DNA of 64,000 bases from Bacillus sp. FJAT-27445 (lineage in GTDB: Bacteria > Bacillota > Bacilli > Bacillales > Cytobacillaceae). This document shows, piece after piece, positions 34,008-43,940 of the stretch. The first letter of the stretch is position 1. Each line of letters begins with the position of its first letter. The notes below the pieces were generated by a model. It saw nothing but the letters and a program-made list of their open reading frames with translations, ran no database searches and had not been told where the DNA came from. The stretch is taken from the NCBI RefSeq assembly GCF_001510665.1, contig NZ_LMTI01000001.1:352024-416023 (forward strand), written 5' to 3'. The position numbers and the translations under genes are program-made.

Positions 34008-34520
34008 CTACTCTTCTTCGGGCTTCTGCATATGGAGCGGAGGCGGGATAAGCCACCCTTTCTCCTTATTAAGCCTAAGGAACCGGGCACCAAGCTGTGC
34101 TTTCGCCAAATGGAACTCGCCGAACATCATCGCAATGTCTTCCCTGATGCAATTTCCCATTGCCCCGCTGCAGGTGACAAGCCCCAATGCATGATTTGCC
34201 GAGACGGCATACGAAATCTCGTTATCCAAAAACCTTGCTCCTGGAGGGATGCTTTCCAAATCCGCAAGCGGCCTCTCAGGCGGGGTAGGCGGCAGGCCAA
34301 TTCCATTATCCTTTAAAATTTCCTCCACGCGTTTTTCTTCATTCTGGCATGTTTGGATGCTTTCCTCAATAAGATGCCTTAAATCCTTGTCCCCAATATG
34401 GTTAAGGAAAGTCTGATATGAGGCTTTCATCGCTTTGCTTCCGGCCAGATATGACCAGAGCGCATAAACTTCACCGTAATGCAGAGGTTCTGATTGAGGG
34501 TTTCCGCTCAAAATTCCCAT
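34008..34520 (-). CDS. DUF3231 family protein
   Basis: 170 residues, a helical-bundle protein with HYGEVYALWSYLAGSKAMKASYQTFLNHIGDKDLRHLI (shown in part) and IREDIAMMFGEFHLAKAQLGARFLRLNKEKGWLIPPP. This fits half of the tandem ferritin-like bundle typical of DUF3231 (spore-coat F-like) proteins; full-length members have two halves, while this is a single-unit form. AAAGGAAGTG precedes the ATG. Function unknown. Confidence 0.78.
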   Translation of the reverse strand: MGILSGNPQSEPLHYGEVYALWSYLAGSKAMKASYQTFLNHIGDKDLRHLIEESIQTCQNEEKRVEEILKDNGIGLPPTPPERPLADLESIPPGARFLDNEISYAVSANHALGLVTCSGAMGNCIREDIAMMFGEFHLAKAQLGARFLRLNKEKGWLIPPPLHMQKPEEE

Positions 34521-34695
34521 CGTTCACACACTTCCTTTGAGATGTAATTTATTTTAGCCAAGCAAGATATAGAGTTCCTCTTTTGGAAAAAATTATTCTT
34601 TTTTCCTAAAAGGCGCTGGGCAATTTGAATTCGTGGATATTCCAATAGGTTCCACTATAATGAAGAAAAGAAGAATGTAGGAAATGAGGGATACA

Positions 34696-35511
34696 ATGGA
34701 GACTGACAAAATTGGGATAGATGCCGGCGGAACGCTTTTAAAAATCGCTTATGAAGAAGGCGGGAGGATAAGGTATCGGAAAACCAGCAATAACGAGGCT
34801 AAAGAATTGCTTAACTGGCTAAAGCTTATTGCTCCACAGGCAGAACCCTTGGTTACAGGAGGAAGGGCGATGTGGGTTAAAAAGAACTTTTTCCCGAATG
34901 CAAGCCTTGTTTCCGAATTTGAGGCGGTTTGCAGAGGAGCTGAAATACTCTATAGAAAAGGTGAGACGGAAGCTACAGGTTCATTTTTACTTGTCAACAT
35001 CGGTACTGGAACTTCCATGTTCCTTGCAGGTGATGGGAATTGCCATCGTGCTGGCGGGAGCGGCCTGGGAGGAGGAGCATTGATTGGGTTAGGCGGTAAG
35101 CTCGCGGGAACAACCGATTATGCCGAGTTGGTTAAAATGGCTGCGGCAGGGGCGAGGGAAAATGCCGATTTGCTCGTAAAAGACATCTATGGCGATGGGG
35201 ATGAGCCGCTGAGCGGAAACATGACAGCGGCCAACTTTGCAAAGTCGGTTTCTGCCGGGAAAGAGGACCTCGTGGCAGCCCTCATGAACATGATCGCGGA
35301 AACCCTGGTCCTATTAAGCACCCAAATCGCCAGTGCAGGCAAAGTGGAAAATGTGGTCTATGCCGGAAGTACATTGGCGGGGAATGCTCCACTCAAGGAA
35401 ATGCTTTCAGCTTACACGAGCATGTTCGGCCTGAATCCCTCTTTCCTTGAGAACGGGGAATATTGCGGCGCACTTGGAGCTCTTGTAAGTGAACAGGATT
35501 TGAAGGCTTGA
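34696..35511 (+). CDS. coaW: Type II pantothenate kinase
   Basis: 271 residues from ATG 34696 (GAGGG five bases upstream; an ATG at 34684 is an alternative). GIDAGGTLLKIAYEEGG is the phosphate-1 ATP motif, VNIGTGTSMFL the adenosine/phosphate-2 motif, and GGSGLGGGALIGLGG follows, as in Staphylococcus and Bacillus CoaW. It phosphorylates pantothenate in the first step of CoA synthesis and is not feedback-inhibited like type I kinases. 53 bp upstream of selB on the same strand. Confidence 0.9.
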   Translation: METDKIGIDAGGTLLKIAYEEGGRIRYRKTSNNEAKELLNWLKLIAPQAEPLVTGGRAMWVKKNFFPNASLVSEFEAVCRGAEILYRKGETEATGSFLLVNIGTGTSMFLAGDGNCHRAGGSGLGGGALIGLGGKLAGTTDYAELVKMAAAGARENADLLVKDIYGDGDEPLSGNMTAANFAKSVSAGKEDLVAALMNMIAETLVLLSTQIASAGKVENVVYAGSTLAGNAPLKEMLSAYTSMFGLNPSFLENGEYCGALGALVSEQDLKA

Positions 35512-35564
35512 AAAGAGTTCCTTGAACAAACCGGCTATTTCCGTCAGAATAAGAAGGAGAATGA

Positions 35565-37469
35565 TTGAAGAAGGTGGCTTATTTGGAAAAAAGGTTTTTT
35601 ACGATCGGCATGGCAGGCCATATCGACCATGGCAAGACATCGCTTACAAAAGCACTGACTAACGTGGATACTGACCGCCTTAAGGAAGAGAAAGAACGGC
35701 AAATTTCAATCGAGCTGGGCTTTGCCCCACTTTATGAAGATAACGAAATCCAAATCTCCGTCATCGATGTACCGGGACATGAACGGTTCATCAGGCAGAT
35801 GATTGCCGGAGTTGCGGGGATAGACCTCGTTGTCCTGGTTGTAGCGGCGGACGAAGGCGTGATGCCCCAGACAAGGGAGCATCTGGACATACTTGGCTTC
35901 CTCGGAATCAAAAAAGGCATCGTCGCGATTACGAAAATGGACAGGGTTGAAGAGGAATTCATTGAGCTTGTAAAGGATGATATTCTAGAAGAACTAACCG
36001 GTACCGTTTTTGAAGACGCACCTTTCATGCTTGTCGATTCCCTTTCAAAAAAAGGGATTGAAGAGCTGAAGCACATGATTATTTCAACTCTGAAGGAACA
36101 GGAAATGCGAGATTCCCGCGGCGCATTCAGGCTGCCAATCGACCAGGTGTTCACCGTGAAGGGACAGGGAACGGTCGTGCGCGGAACCGTCTATGAAGGC
36201 ACGGTAGAAGAGGGCCAGGTGCTGAAAATCATGCCGCAAGGACTTGAAGTCAGGGCCAGGCAGCTTCAAGTCCATCATAAGCCGGCGCAGAAGGCTTATG
36301 CGGGGCAAAGGGCGGCCATCAACCTTTCCGGGGTTGCCAAAGAGGACCTAGAACGCGGGGATGTCCTTGTTTCCTCCGAGCATTTTATTGTTTCAAAAAC
36401 GCTTGATGTTGCGATCCGGGTTGTCGAAGACCTTGATTACCTCGTCAAGCAGCGGATGCCGGTCAAGCTTCATATTGGGACCGCAGAAGTGATGGGGAGG
36501 ATCGTCTTCTTTGACCGGAACGAGTTGAAGGAAGAATCCAGTGAAATCGTATGCCAGCTCCGTCTAGAGGAAGAGGTGCTGACGAAGCGAGGCGACAGGT
36601 TCATCCTCCGCCGCCCGAGCCCGCAGGAAACAATCGGCGGGGGCTGGGTCATTGATCCTCGGGGGAATAAGTACCGGTTCGGAAACGAAACGATTGAAGA
36701 GCTGGAGAAAAAGAAAGTGGGGAAGCCAAAGGAGCGGATTGCTGCTGCTTTGTATGAAGCGAAAAGCCTTGGCTTTACTGAGTTGATTAAAAGGACGGCC
36801 CTTGACAGCGAGACCCTCAAGGCCGAACTTGAGGATGAGGGCTTCCTTCTCTATAACGGTAAGGAGTACACACTCCTGTCTCTCGTCAACTCGATAGAAG
36901 AAGATATGTATGACAGGCTTCAGGATTACCATCTTCGGAATTCGATGAAACAGGGGCTCAATAAGGCCGAGCTTCTCCAGTCGATGAATAAGTCGTTTCC
37001 GCGCAGCCTGCTTGATTACACGGTCGAACATGCCATCAGCCAGGAAACCTTCAATAGAAGCGGGCAGTTCGTCTCACTTGCTGACTTTGTTCCGCATGTG
37101 CCAAAAAACTGGCAAAAACGCGCGGAGAATCTTGTGGAAGAATTGAAGAACGATGGGCTGCAGGTCAAGTATCTTGCCGACTATTTCTCGGGTGCCGGGA
37201 TACCTGACTCCCTTGCTGGCGATTTGGAAAGATTCCTTGAGGAAACGGGCCAGATCGTCCCTCTGGATGGCCAGTATTACTATCACGGTGATAGTTTCGC
37301 AAGCGCTGTACGGACACTTAGCGAGAAGACTGGAGCTGAGTTTGAGGTAGGCGATGCAAAGGATGCATTGGGTCTTTCGAGGAAATATATGATTCCGTTC
37401 CTGGAACGGCTGGATGCAAAGGGGCTCACTAAACGGGTGGAGAACAAACGCGTCTGGCAAACGAAATAG
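35565..37469 (+). CDS. selB: Selenocysteine-specific elongation factor SelB
   Basis: 634 residues from a TTG at 35565 (AAGGAG five bases upstream); a second TTG at 35583 preceded by AGAAGGTGG is an alternative. GTPase motifs G1 [10 protein letters not shown]3 DVPGHERF and G4 ITKMDR lead an EF-Tu-like body, followed by domains 2-4 and winged helices at about residues 390-634 that bind the SECIS hairpin. Length and order match SelB. It delivers Sec-tRNA to UGA. No selA, selD or tRNA-Sec is visible in the window. A strong terminator follows. Confidence 0.92.
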   Translation: MKKVAYLEKRFFTIGMAGHIDHGKTSLTKALTNVDTDRLKEEKERQISIELGFAPLYEDNEIQISVIDVPGHERFIRQMIAGVAGIDLVVLVVAADEGVMPQTREHLDILGFLGIKKGIVAITKMDRVEEEFIELVKDDILEELTGTVFEDAPFMLVDSLSKKGIEELKHMIISTLKEQEMRDSRGAFRLPIDQVFTVKGQGTVVRGTVYEGTVEEGQVLKIMPQGLEVRARQLQVHHKPAQKAYAGQRAAINLSGVAKEDLERGDVLVSSEHFIVSKTLDVAIRVVEDLDYLVKQRMPVKLHIGTAEVMGRIVFFDRNELKEESSEIVCQLRLEEEVLTKRGDRFILRRPSPQETIGGGWVIDPRGNKYRFGNETIEELEKKKVGKPKERIAAALYEAKSLGFTELIKRTALDSETLKAELEDEGFLLYNGKEYTLLSLVNSIEEDMYDRLQDYHLRNSMKQGLNKAELLQSMNKSFPRSLLDYTVEHAISQETFNRSGQFVSLADFVPHVPKNWQKRAENLVEELKNDGLQVKYLADYFSGAGIPDSLAGDLERFLEETGQIVPLDGQYYYHGDSFASAVRTLSEKTGAEFEVGDAKDALGLSRKYMIPFLERLDAKGLTKRVENKRVWQTK

Positions 37470-37471
37470 CA

Positions 37472-37511
37472 GAAAAAATGCGCCGGTACTCAATTCCCGG
37501 CGCATTTTTTC
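37472..37511. terminator. Bidirectional terminator
   Basis: AAAAAATGCGCCGG and CCGGCGCATTTTTT form a 14-bp perfect stem between convergent selB and the AI-2E-type gene. Confidence 0.9.
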
Positions 37512-37513
37512 TG

Positions 37514-38587
37514 CTAGATTGCCTTTTTTATTTTATTCAAATTATAAAACTCACGAATGTTGTTGAATGTCACTTTAATAACCGAGAATAATGGAATTGA
37601 AATAATGACCCCGATAGCCCCATAAAGCGATCCTGCGATCAATAGAACAAGGATGACCGTCAGCGGATGGAGATTGAGCTTATTGCTCATCACCCTTGGT
37701 GTAATCAGGTTGCCTTCCAGCTGCTGGACTGTAATCATGACCAGCAGGACTTTTACGACAAGGCCGGGCCCATCCATCAGCGCGATGAAAACAGCCGGGA
37801 TGATTCCGATGATTGGCCCGAGGAACGGGACTACGGCGACACACATTGCAAACAATGCTAGCAGCAGGGCGTTATCGAGCCCGATAATTAGGTAGCCTGC
37901 GTACAGCATGATTCCATCCGAGACCGCGATAATGAACTGCCCAATAATGTAAGAAGATAAGGTTTTGTCGATGTCCCGTAAAATCTTCCGCCCCTCATCC
38001 TTCCTGTCAGCAGGCAAATGACGTACCAGTGTGGGCTGCAGGAGTGCTCCATCCCTTAATAAATAGAATACGATGAAAGGGACAACAGCGAGGACAGTTA
38101 AAATACCGGCAATAGCCGATACGACCTTCCCAATATTTCTTTCCGCCGCTTTGAAAAATTCGCCTACTAAACTCTTTGCCTTGCTTTTAATACTGTCAAC
38201 CGATTGTTTTGCCTTTTCGCTATCCTCGACCATTTTTTTCGACTCATCCGCGACCTCCTCAACTTTCGACGGGAGATGAGTGCTGATCTCTTTTACCTGG
38301 CCTGCAATTGAAGGGCCCGCAAAATGGACGAAGAGATAGCCAGCCGCAAAGATAACCGCAAATACGGTTAGGATGCTCGGAGTCAATGGCATGTATTTTG
38401 CTAAAAAACGGACAGGAGGCCTTAAAATATAGTATATGAAGCCTGATAATAAAAGCGGTAAAAAGAGTGCGCCTATCAGTTTTTTGAAAGGCCAGACAAA
38501 GTAATCGATTTTTCCAAACAGGAAAATAATGATTAAAAGCAGGATTGCGGCTGTCGCATACCTGAAGAACGGTTTTTCAATCCACAT
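37514..38587 (-). CDS. AI-2E family transporter (permease)
   Basis: 357 residues from ATG 38587 (GGAGG six bases upstream; an ATG at 38593 is too close). Eight helices in the AI-2E layout: three at the N-terminus, a soluble helical insert around residues 100-150 (STHLPSKVEEVADESKKMVED), then five helices with VPFLGPIIGIIPAVFIALMDG and the TPRVMSNKLNLHPLTVIL signature. Members export solutes, quorum signals or act in Na+/H+ exchange; substrate unknown. Confidence 0.88.
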   Translation of the reverse strand: MWIEKPFFRYATAAILLLIIIFLFGKIDYFVWPFKKLIGALFLPLLLSGFIYYILRPPVRFLAKYMPLTPSILTVFAVIFAAGYLFVHFAGPSIAGQVKEISTHLPSKVEEVADESKKMVEDSEKAKQSVDSIKSKAKSLVGEFFKAAERNIGKVVSAIAGILTVLAVVPFIVFYLLRDGALLQPTLVRHLPADRKDEGRKILRDIDKTLSSYIIGQFIIAVSDGIMLYAGYLIIGLDNALLLALFAMCVAVVPFLGPIIGIIPAVFIALMDGPGLVVKVLLVMITVQQLEGNLITPRVMSNKLNLHPLTVILVLLIAGSLYGAIGVIISIPLFSVIKVTFNNIREFYNLNKIKKAI

Positions 38588-38650
38588 ATGCATCCTCCGT
38601 TTTCTCTCTATTACCTGCTTTTTTCCCTATTCACATACCTATATAAACAA

Positions 38651-38790
38651 AAAAGCTGCCTCCATATTAAGGATGAGGCAGCCTGTTTTTTAAAAACTGT
38701 ATGATGTGGTAACATGCTGGATTATTTTCGGCAAGAGAATAAAGGCCAATTTGTCAAGATTGCCCAATTAGGCAGTCTTTTTTTAAAAAA
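38651..38790. other. Two orphan terminator hairpins, possible small RNA
   Basis: GCTGCCTC/GAGGCAGC at 38655-38682 has T runs on both strands, and GATTGCC/GGCAGTC at 38758-38777 is followed by eight T. No gene ends here: the flanking genes both begin outward. The 100 bp between them could be a short plus-strand transcript ending at 38785, with TATGAT near 38702 as a weak -10. Low certainty. Confidence 0.3.
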
Positions 38791-38806
38791 AAGCCAGTTC
38801 CTAACC

Positions 38807-38866
38807 TTGACATCTGAATTGGAAAAAAATATAGTTATACAGGTGAATAGTTAAACTATTTAACTA
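38807..38866 (+). promoter_or_regulatory. Promoter and palindromic operator of the MarR-MMPL operon
   Basis: TTGACA at 38807 and TATAGT at 38830 are 17 bp apart. Twelve bases after the -10 lies the perfect palindrome TAGTTAAACTATTTAACTA (38848-38866; 8-bp arms, 3-bp centre), which overlaps the expected transcription start. This is the usual position for autorepression by the MarR-type regulator encoded next. Confidence 0.7.
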
Positions 38867-38892
38867 CTTTTCAGAAGGGCGTGTGAAGCGCT

Positions 38893-39354
38893 GTGGGAAA
38901 ACAAGCAATCCAGGAACTGATTGACCGCTATATTGCTGTATCCTTTACGGTCGAGAAAAAAGCGGAGACGATGATAAAGGAGCAAATTGGCAGCGATTTA
39001 ACGAATGACCAGCATTATGTGCTGCGGTATATAAGTAAAAAGGGGGAGTGCACTTCCACGGAACTAGCGGAAGTGTTTGGCGTGAACAAAAGCGCTATTA
39101 CCGCCATCATTACAAGGCTGACAGACAAAGGCCTCGTGTACAGGACCAGAAATGAAGAGGATAGGCGGATCGTTTATTTGGCGCTTACAGAAGAAGGCAT
39201 CGATTTATTTGAAAAAGCCGAACAACGGATTTACGCGCTCGTCGAAACGATTATTACAAAATTCGATAAGGAAGAGATAAGGGCATTTATAGATACATAT
39301 GAAAAATTGTCTGGCATTCTGACTGAACTCGAAGGCAAACAACTGGGGGAATAG
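38893..39354 (+). CDS. MarR-family regulator (YdgG-like)
   Basis: 153 residues from GTG 38893. A winged helix lies at about 40-110: TNDQHYVLRYISKKGECTS, ELAEVFGVNKSAITAIITRL (recognition helix) and the wing YRTRNEEDRRIVYLALT. MarR dimers repress neighbouring exporters until a ligand binds. Three bases separate it from the MMPL gene, the same order as B. subtilis ydgG-ydgH. The palindrome at 38848 is its likely operator. Confidence 0.88.
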   Translation: MGKQAIQELIDRYIAVSFTVEKKAETMIKEQIGSDLTNDQHYVLRYISKKGECTSTELAEVFGVNKSAITAIITRLTDKGLVYRTRNEEDRRIVYLALTEEGIDLFEKAEQRIYALVETIITKFDKEEIRAFIDTYEKLSGILTELEGKQLGE

Positions 39355-39357
39355 GAA

Positions 39358-42300
39358 ATGAGATTGATTTTAAAATACAAGTGGCTTGTCATTGCCGCCT
39401 GGGCAGCCATCATTGCCGCCCTTGTCATGATTGCCCCCAACATGGAGGCGCTTGTTAGGGAAAAAGGGCAAATTAAAGTACCTGAGGGCTATTCGTCAAC
39501 AGTGGCCGGAAAGATTTTGAGCGAAAGCCAAAAAGGAGTGGAATCCGGGCATGGAACCCAAGTGGCGCTTGTTTTCCACAACGACAAAAAGCTCACCGAA
39601 GCCGATTTTGCCGAGGCGGAAAAGGCTGTTGGGACACTTGAGGCAAAGAAGGAAGAGCTTGGCGTTACAGAAGTTATCTCCCACTTTAAGGAAGAATCCC
39701 TAAAGGATCAGCTTGTGTCAAAGGATGGGAAAACCATACTCGTATCGGTAAAAGTTGATTTGAAGGACAGGGAAGCAAGCGAGGTAACAAAATCGCTTTA
39801 TACAGCGCTAGATGGCGTGAAGCTGGACCATTATTATACTTCAAGCTGGATGATTGGCGATGATCTTGTCACCAACTCACAGGAAGGCCTGAAAAAAACA
39901 GAATCAATCACGGTTGTCTTTATTTTGGCCGTCCTTCTGATTGTGTTCAGGTCGGTTATGGCTCCTATCATTCCATTAGTTGCGGTGGGGGTAAGCTATT
40001 TGGCATCCCAATCCATTGTCGCAATACTTGTTGACAAGGCAGATTTCCCATTGTCCACATTTACGCAAATTTTCCTCGTGGCGGTATTGTTCGGGATTGG
40101 TACCGATTACTGCATCCTGCTAATGAGCCGGTTTAAGGAAGAAATGCAAAAGCATGACACGATTGCCGAAGCGGTCATCTCTACGTACAGGACTGCAGGG
40201 AAGACCGTCTTTTTCAGCGCATTGGCTGTAATGGTCGGGTTTGCATCAATTGGATTTTCAGAGTTCGTTCTTTATCAGTCGGCGGCAGCCGTCGCGGTCG
40301 GTGTTGCTGTGCTGATGCTCGCGCTTGTGACCGTCGTGCCGTTTTTTATGGCATTGTTCGGAAAGAAGCTGTTCTGGCCTGCAAGGGGATCCCTTGAACA
40401 CAAGGACAGCAGGATTTGGGGTGTGGCAGGGAAATTTGCGCTTGCACGGCCGCTGATTGCCCTTCTGATAGTAATCGGAATTTCAGTCCCATTCTTGTTT
40501 TCCTATGAAGGGAAACTGTCGTTTAACTCGCTTGAAGAGATTGGCGACAACTTCAATTCCATCAAGGCATTCGACATCATCGCGGACGGCTTTGGACCTG
40601 GCGAATCAATGCCTGCACAGATTGTCATTAAAAATGACGAACCGATGGACGAGCCGGAATACCTGGCGCTCGCTGATAAAATAAGCCAGGAAATCGCCAA
40701 GGTGAAAAATGTCAAGGCGGTCCGGTCGGTGACACGTCCAATGGGCGAACCAATCGATGAATTATATATTTCCTCCCAGGCAAAAACGCTTGGCGAGGGA
40801 CTTGGCAAAGGAAATGACGGTATTAAGCAAATCAGCGGCGGATTGTCTGACGCAGAGAAGCAGCTTTCCGATTCTGGTCCCAAGCTGAAGCAAACGACCG
40901 AGGGGATAACGGGATTGGTTTCCGGTACGAATGACTTGAAAAATGGCTTAGGCCAGGTTAAAACCGGACTTGCAAAAATTGAAGATGGCATCCGCCAAGG
41001 TTCCGCAGGATCAGAACAGCTTCGCTCCGGACTCGCGGACGTGAAGGCGAATTCTGAAAAAATCCTTGAGGGCAATAAGAAGCTTTTGCAGGGATATAAA
41101 GATGCCGCAGCTGGATTGGGCGAGCTTCAAAAGCAATATGAAGGGATCGCGGCAGGGCTTGCCGGCCTGAAGGGTACAATCGCCGAGGCCAATGTCTTTG
41201 TCGATGAGCTTGGAAAAAATCCGGCTGCTGCAATGGACCCTAACTATGCAAAGGTGAAGGAAAAAGTCATGACCGCATTGGTAATGGCAGATAAACTCGA
41301 AGGCGGCGTTAAAACGCTGAACGGGGAACTGGCGAAGGTCCAAGCAGGGATCACCGCGGCGAATGGCGGCATGGCCGAGTTGATTGCAGGACAGGAAAAA
41401 TTGGTTGCTGGTATGGGCCAGCTGGTGGATGGTATTTCAAAACAGCAGGCAGGTCTTGACCAGCTTGCGAACGGACAGGGCCAAATCGTCGGAAATTTCT
41501 CTAAGCTGACAGGCGGTTTGGACAGCATAAACGACGGCCAGCTTCAGCTTTTGAACGGATTCAAGCAGCTTGACGGCCAAATGGGCGAGCTTACGGACGG
41601 CCTTGGAAAAGGCGCGGATGGATTGAATGAAGTTGCCAAAGGCCTTGAGCAGGCGCAAAGCTATCTTGGCGATGTGTCAAAAGAGAAGCAAAACGGATTT
41701 TTTGTGCCTGAAGATGTTTTGGCGAGCGGAGAGTTTGACGATGCGCTCGATGCCTACATGTCACCTGACCGCAAAGTCATGACGATGGATGTTGTGTTTA
41801 ATGTAAACCCTTATTCAAATGAGGCCATTAAATCAGTGGAACCATTGAAGCAGGCCGTTAACCGGGTTGTGAAAGACACCGGCCTGGAAAATGCCCAAAT
41901 CGCAGTTGGCGGCGTTTCGAGCATGCACAGTGACTTGGATACCATCTCCGAACAGGATTATTCACGGACTGTCGTGTTCATGTTATCTGGCATTTTCCTG
42001 ATTTTATTGCTGCTGTTCCGTTCTGTGATCATGCCAATATACTTGATTGGGTCACTGATTTTAACATACTATACATCGATGGCGATATCCGAGGCGATTT
42101 TTGTTAACGTGCTTGGCTACACAGGCATCAGCTGGGCAGTTCCATTCTTCGCCTTCGTTATTTTGGTCGCGCTAGGAATCGATTACAGCATCTTTTTGAT
42201 GGACAGATTCAATGAGTTCAAAACGATGCGTGTCGAGGACGCGATTCTCGAAGCGATGAAGAAAATGGGCACTGTCATCATTTCGGCCGCTGTCATCCTT

Positions 42301-42513
42301 GGCGGTACCTTCGCGGCGATGATGCCTTCCGGCGTGTTGTCGCTGCTACAGATCGCAACAATTTTAATGATCGGGCTTGTGCTCTATTCACTGTTTGTCC
42401 TGCCATTGTTTGTTCCAGTGATGGTCAAAATATTTGGCGAAGCAAACTGGTGGCCGTTCAAGCGGAAAGGCGACACAGTGCATGTTGAAAGCGGTCAGAC
42501 GCTGAATAGATAG
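39358..42513 (+). CDS. MMPL/RND-type membrane transporter (YdgH-like)
   Basis: 1051 residues. Two RND halves of six helices each: residues about 1-400 (GTDYCILLMSRFKEEM with GTDY in helix 4) and about 860-1035 (GIDYSIFLMDRFNEF). Between them, residues about 480-790 form long heptad-like repeats rich in Gly, Leu, Gln and Asp (GLGQVKTGLAKIEDG, QLVDGISKQQAGLDQLANGQ), an extracellular coiled region. Such proteins export lipids or drugs with the proton gradient. GGGGGAATAGGA precedes the ATG. Cotranscribed with the MarR gene. Confidence 0.9.
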   Translation: MRLILKYKWLVIAAWAAIIAALVMIAPNMEALVREKGQIKVPEGYSSTVAGKILSESQKGVESGHGTQVALVFHNDKKLTEADFAEAEKAVGTLEAKKEELGVTEVISHFKEESLKDQLVSKDGKTILVSVKVDLKDREASEVTKSLYTALDGVKLDHYYTSSWMIGDDLVTNSQEGLKKTESITVVFILAVLLIVFRSVMAPIIPLVAVGVSYLASQSIVAILVDKADFPLSTFTQIFLVAVLFGIGTDYCILLMSRFKEEMQKHDTIAEAVISTYRTAGKTVFFSALAVMVGFASIGFSEFVLYQSAAAVAVGVAVLMLALVTVVPFFMALFGKKLFWPARGSLEHKDSRIWGVAGKFALARPLIALLIVIGISVPFLFSYEGKLSFNSLEEIGDNFNSIKAFDIIADGFGPGESMPAQIVIKNDEPMDEPEYLALADKISQEIAKVKNVKAVRSVTRPMGEPIDELYISSQAKTLGEGLGKGNDGIKQISGGLSDAEKQLSDSGPKLKQTTEGITGLVSGTNDLKNGLGQVKTGLAKIEDGIRQGSAGSEQLRSGLADVKANSEKILEGNKKLLQGYKDAAAGLGELQKQYEGIAAGLAGLKGTIAEANVFVDELGKNPAAAMDPNYAKVKEKVMTALVMADKLEGGVKTLNGELAKVQAGITAANGGMAELIAGQEKLVAGMGQLVDGISKQQAGLDQLANGQGQIVGNFSKLTGGLDSINDGQLQLLNGFKQLDGQMGELTDGLGKGADGLNEVAKGLEQAQSYLGDVSKEKQNGFFVPEDVLASGEFDDALDAYMSPDRKVMTMDVVFNVNPYSNEAIKSVEPLKQAVNRVVKDTGLENAQIAVGGVSSMHSDLDTISEQDYSRTVVFMLSGIFLILLLLFRSVIMPIYLIGSLILTYYTSMAISEAIFVNVLGYTGISWAVPFFAFVILVALGIDYSIFLMDRFNEFKTMRVEDAILEAMKKMGTVIISAAVILGGTFAAMMPSGVLSLLQIATILMIGLVLYSLFVLPLFVPVMVKIFGEANWWPFKRKGDTVHVESGQTLNR

Positions 42514-42521
42514 TTTTTTGG

Positions 42522-42563
42522 ATCGCTGCTGTGCCCAATTGGTGGGTGCAGCGGCTTTTTTTA
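42522..42563 (+). terminator. Rho-independent terminator
   Basis: GCTGCTGTGCCC pairs imperfectly with GGGTGCAGCGGC around AATTGGT, followed by TTTTTTTATTTT. Confidence 0.75.
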
Positions 42564-42678
42564 TTTTGTGGCATGGTGCTGTTATTTGGGGGATAGATGT
42601 TTTATCCGAGGTGTTCACCTATTGTCATGTTGGTGAGGTTGTTTTGGTATCGTTAATTGTGGCGAAAATGTGACAGTT

Positions 42679-42783
42679 CTGGATATCAGGGTGGAAATCC
42701 TGGATAAATTTAAAAAAGTTATCGATAAATTTTAAAATTCCTGGATAAGTACCCCGATAATCTGGATATATTTTTTCCCACTA
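42679..42783. repeat. 21-bp phased array, five units
   Basis: CTGGATA (once ATCGATA) begins units at 42679, 42700, 42721, 42741 and 42762, steps of 21, 21, 20, 21 bp. Just before unit 1, reading on the complementary strand, the array ends in ATATCCAGAACTGTCAC, the boundary also seen in the arrays at 6540 and 51727. The remaining 42564-42879 gap has no gene. Confidence 0.65.
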
Positions 42784-42879
42784 AAAATTGGCCCCAAAAA
42801 ATTCACTATTCACCTTCCAATTAGGAAGGATTTAATAAAAAATGCTAGAATAGGAACTGTTAGAAAGGAGGAAACGAGT

Positions 42880-43881
42880 TTGATCGCATTGGAAAGAGCA
42901 ATTCCACTTATTATTTTGATGCTCGAGGCGCTTTTAAGGAGGCTGCCAACCGGCCATTCAAAGAGAAAGGACATTGAGGAAGCGTTACGGACACAAAAAG
43001 CGGGGTTCAAGGGTGAAAAATCGGTTGATTATTACCTGAATTTCCTTGATGAAGAGAAATTTTTGATTTTCAAAGGGGTGCGGCTCAGCAACAACGGCTT
43101 CTTTTTTCAAATTGATACGCTTTTAATTACCCCGTTTTTCGCATTGATCCTTGAAATCAAAAATTGGGGCGGTGAAATCAGCTTTGACAAAAATTTTTGC
43201 CAGGTTTTTCAGGAAAAGGATGGCAAAACAGCTGTATACGCAACCCCGGTTTCACAAGCTAGGCTGCAGACGCTCAATTTAAAAGAGTGGCTAAAAAAGC
43301 ATAACTTCCCAGAACTTCCAATTGAATTCCTGGTCGTGATGAGCAACAATTCCTCAAAGTTAAAGGCTGACCCAGGTTACTACGAAGTATTTCAAAAAGT
43401 CATCCACTCCATCCGTCTGATTGAAAAAGTAGCCGAAATCGAAAAGCGGAATAACAAAGAATTATTTTCATCAAAGGAACTGAAAAAGCTAAAAAAGAAC
43501 ATCCTTTCAAATCACACACCGCACCGTCCCGACGTTCTGAAAACCTTCGCAATCTCCACTACAGACATCCTTCCCGGAATGCTTTGCTCCAAATGCCATT
43601 CACTATCGATGAAGCTTCATTACGGAAAATGCCATTGTGTTCAATGCGGGAATGCTTCGATGACAGCACATCTGGAGGCGGTCCAGGACTACTTCCTATT
43701 GATTTCTCCAAATCTCACAAATTTCGATTTGAGACAGTTTTTAAAACTAGAAAGAGATAAACAAGCCTACTGGATCTTAACCTCTCTTGACCTCCCTTTT
43801 ACCGGCACGAAAAAAGGCCGTGTCTACCACCAGCCCCCGATTGGTAAATTGAAGCCCAAAATCCTCCTGCGAAAAGATTAA
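42880..43881 (+). CDS. NERD-domain protein with zinc-ribbon
   Basis: 333 residues from a TTG start at 42880 with GAAAGGAGG eight bases upstream. An N-terminal hydrophobic helix leads into a NERD domain at about 45-160 (FKGEKSVDYYLNFL, GVRLSNNGFFFQIDTLLITPFFALILEIKNWGG in part), the nuclease-related fold with ID...EIKNW as its restriction-enzyme-like core. Further on, CSKCHSLSMKLHYGKCHCVQC resembles a four-Cys zinc ribbon near residue 235. Possible DNA-processing role; no partner nearby. Confidence 0.85.
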   Translation: MIALERAIPLIILMLEALLRRLPTGHSKRKDIEEALRTQKAGFKGEKSVDYYLNFLDEEKFLIFKGVRLSNNGFFFQIDTLLITPFFALILEIKNWGGEISFDKNFCQVFQEKDGKTAVYATPVSQARLQTLNLKEWLKKHNFPELPIEFLVVMSNNSSKLKADPGYYEVFQKVIHSIRLIEKVAEIEKRNNKELFSSKELKKLKKNILSNHTPHRPDVLKTFAISTTDILPGMLCSKCHSLSMKLHYGKCHCVQCGNASMTAHLEAVQDYFLLISPNLTNFDLRQFLKLERDKQAYWILTSLDLPFTGTKKGRVYHQPPIGKLKPKILLRKD

Positions 43882-43940
43882 AAATTCCCAAAAGTGGTAA
43901 AGGACATTATAGTAGATTGCCCTGAACAGGAGATGAAACC

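Noticed and set aside
35512-35564. tRNA-Sec gene next to selB
   Set aside because: The 53-bp gap is too short and no cloverleaf with a UCA anticodon is visible there or just downstream.
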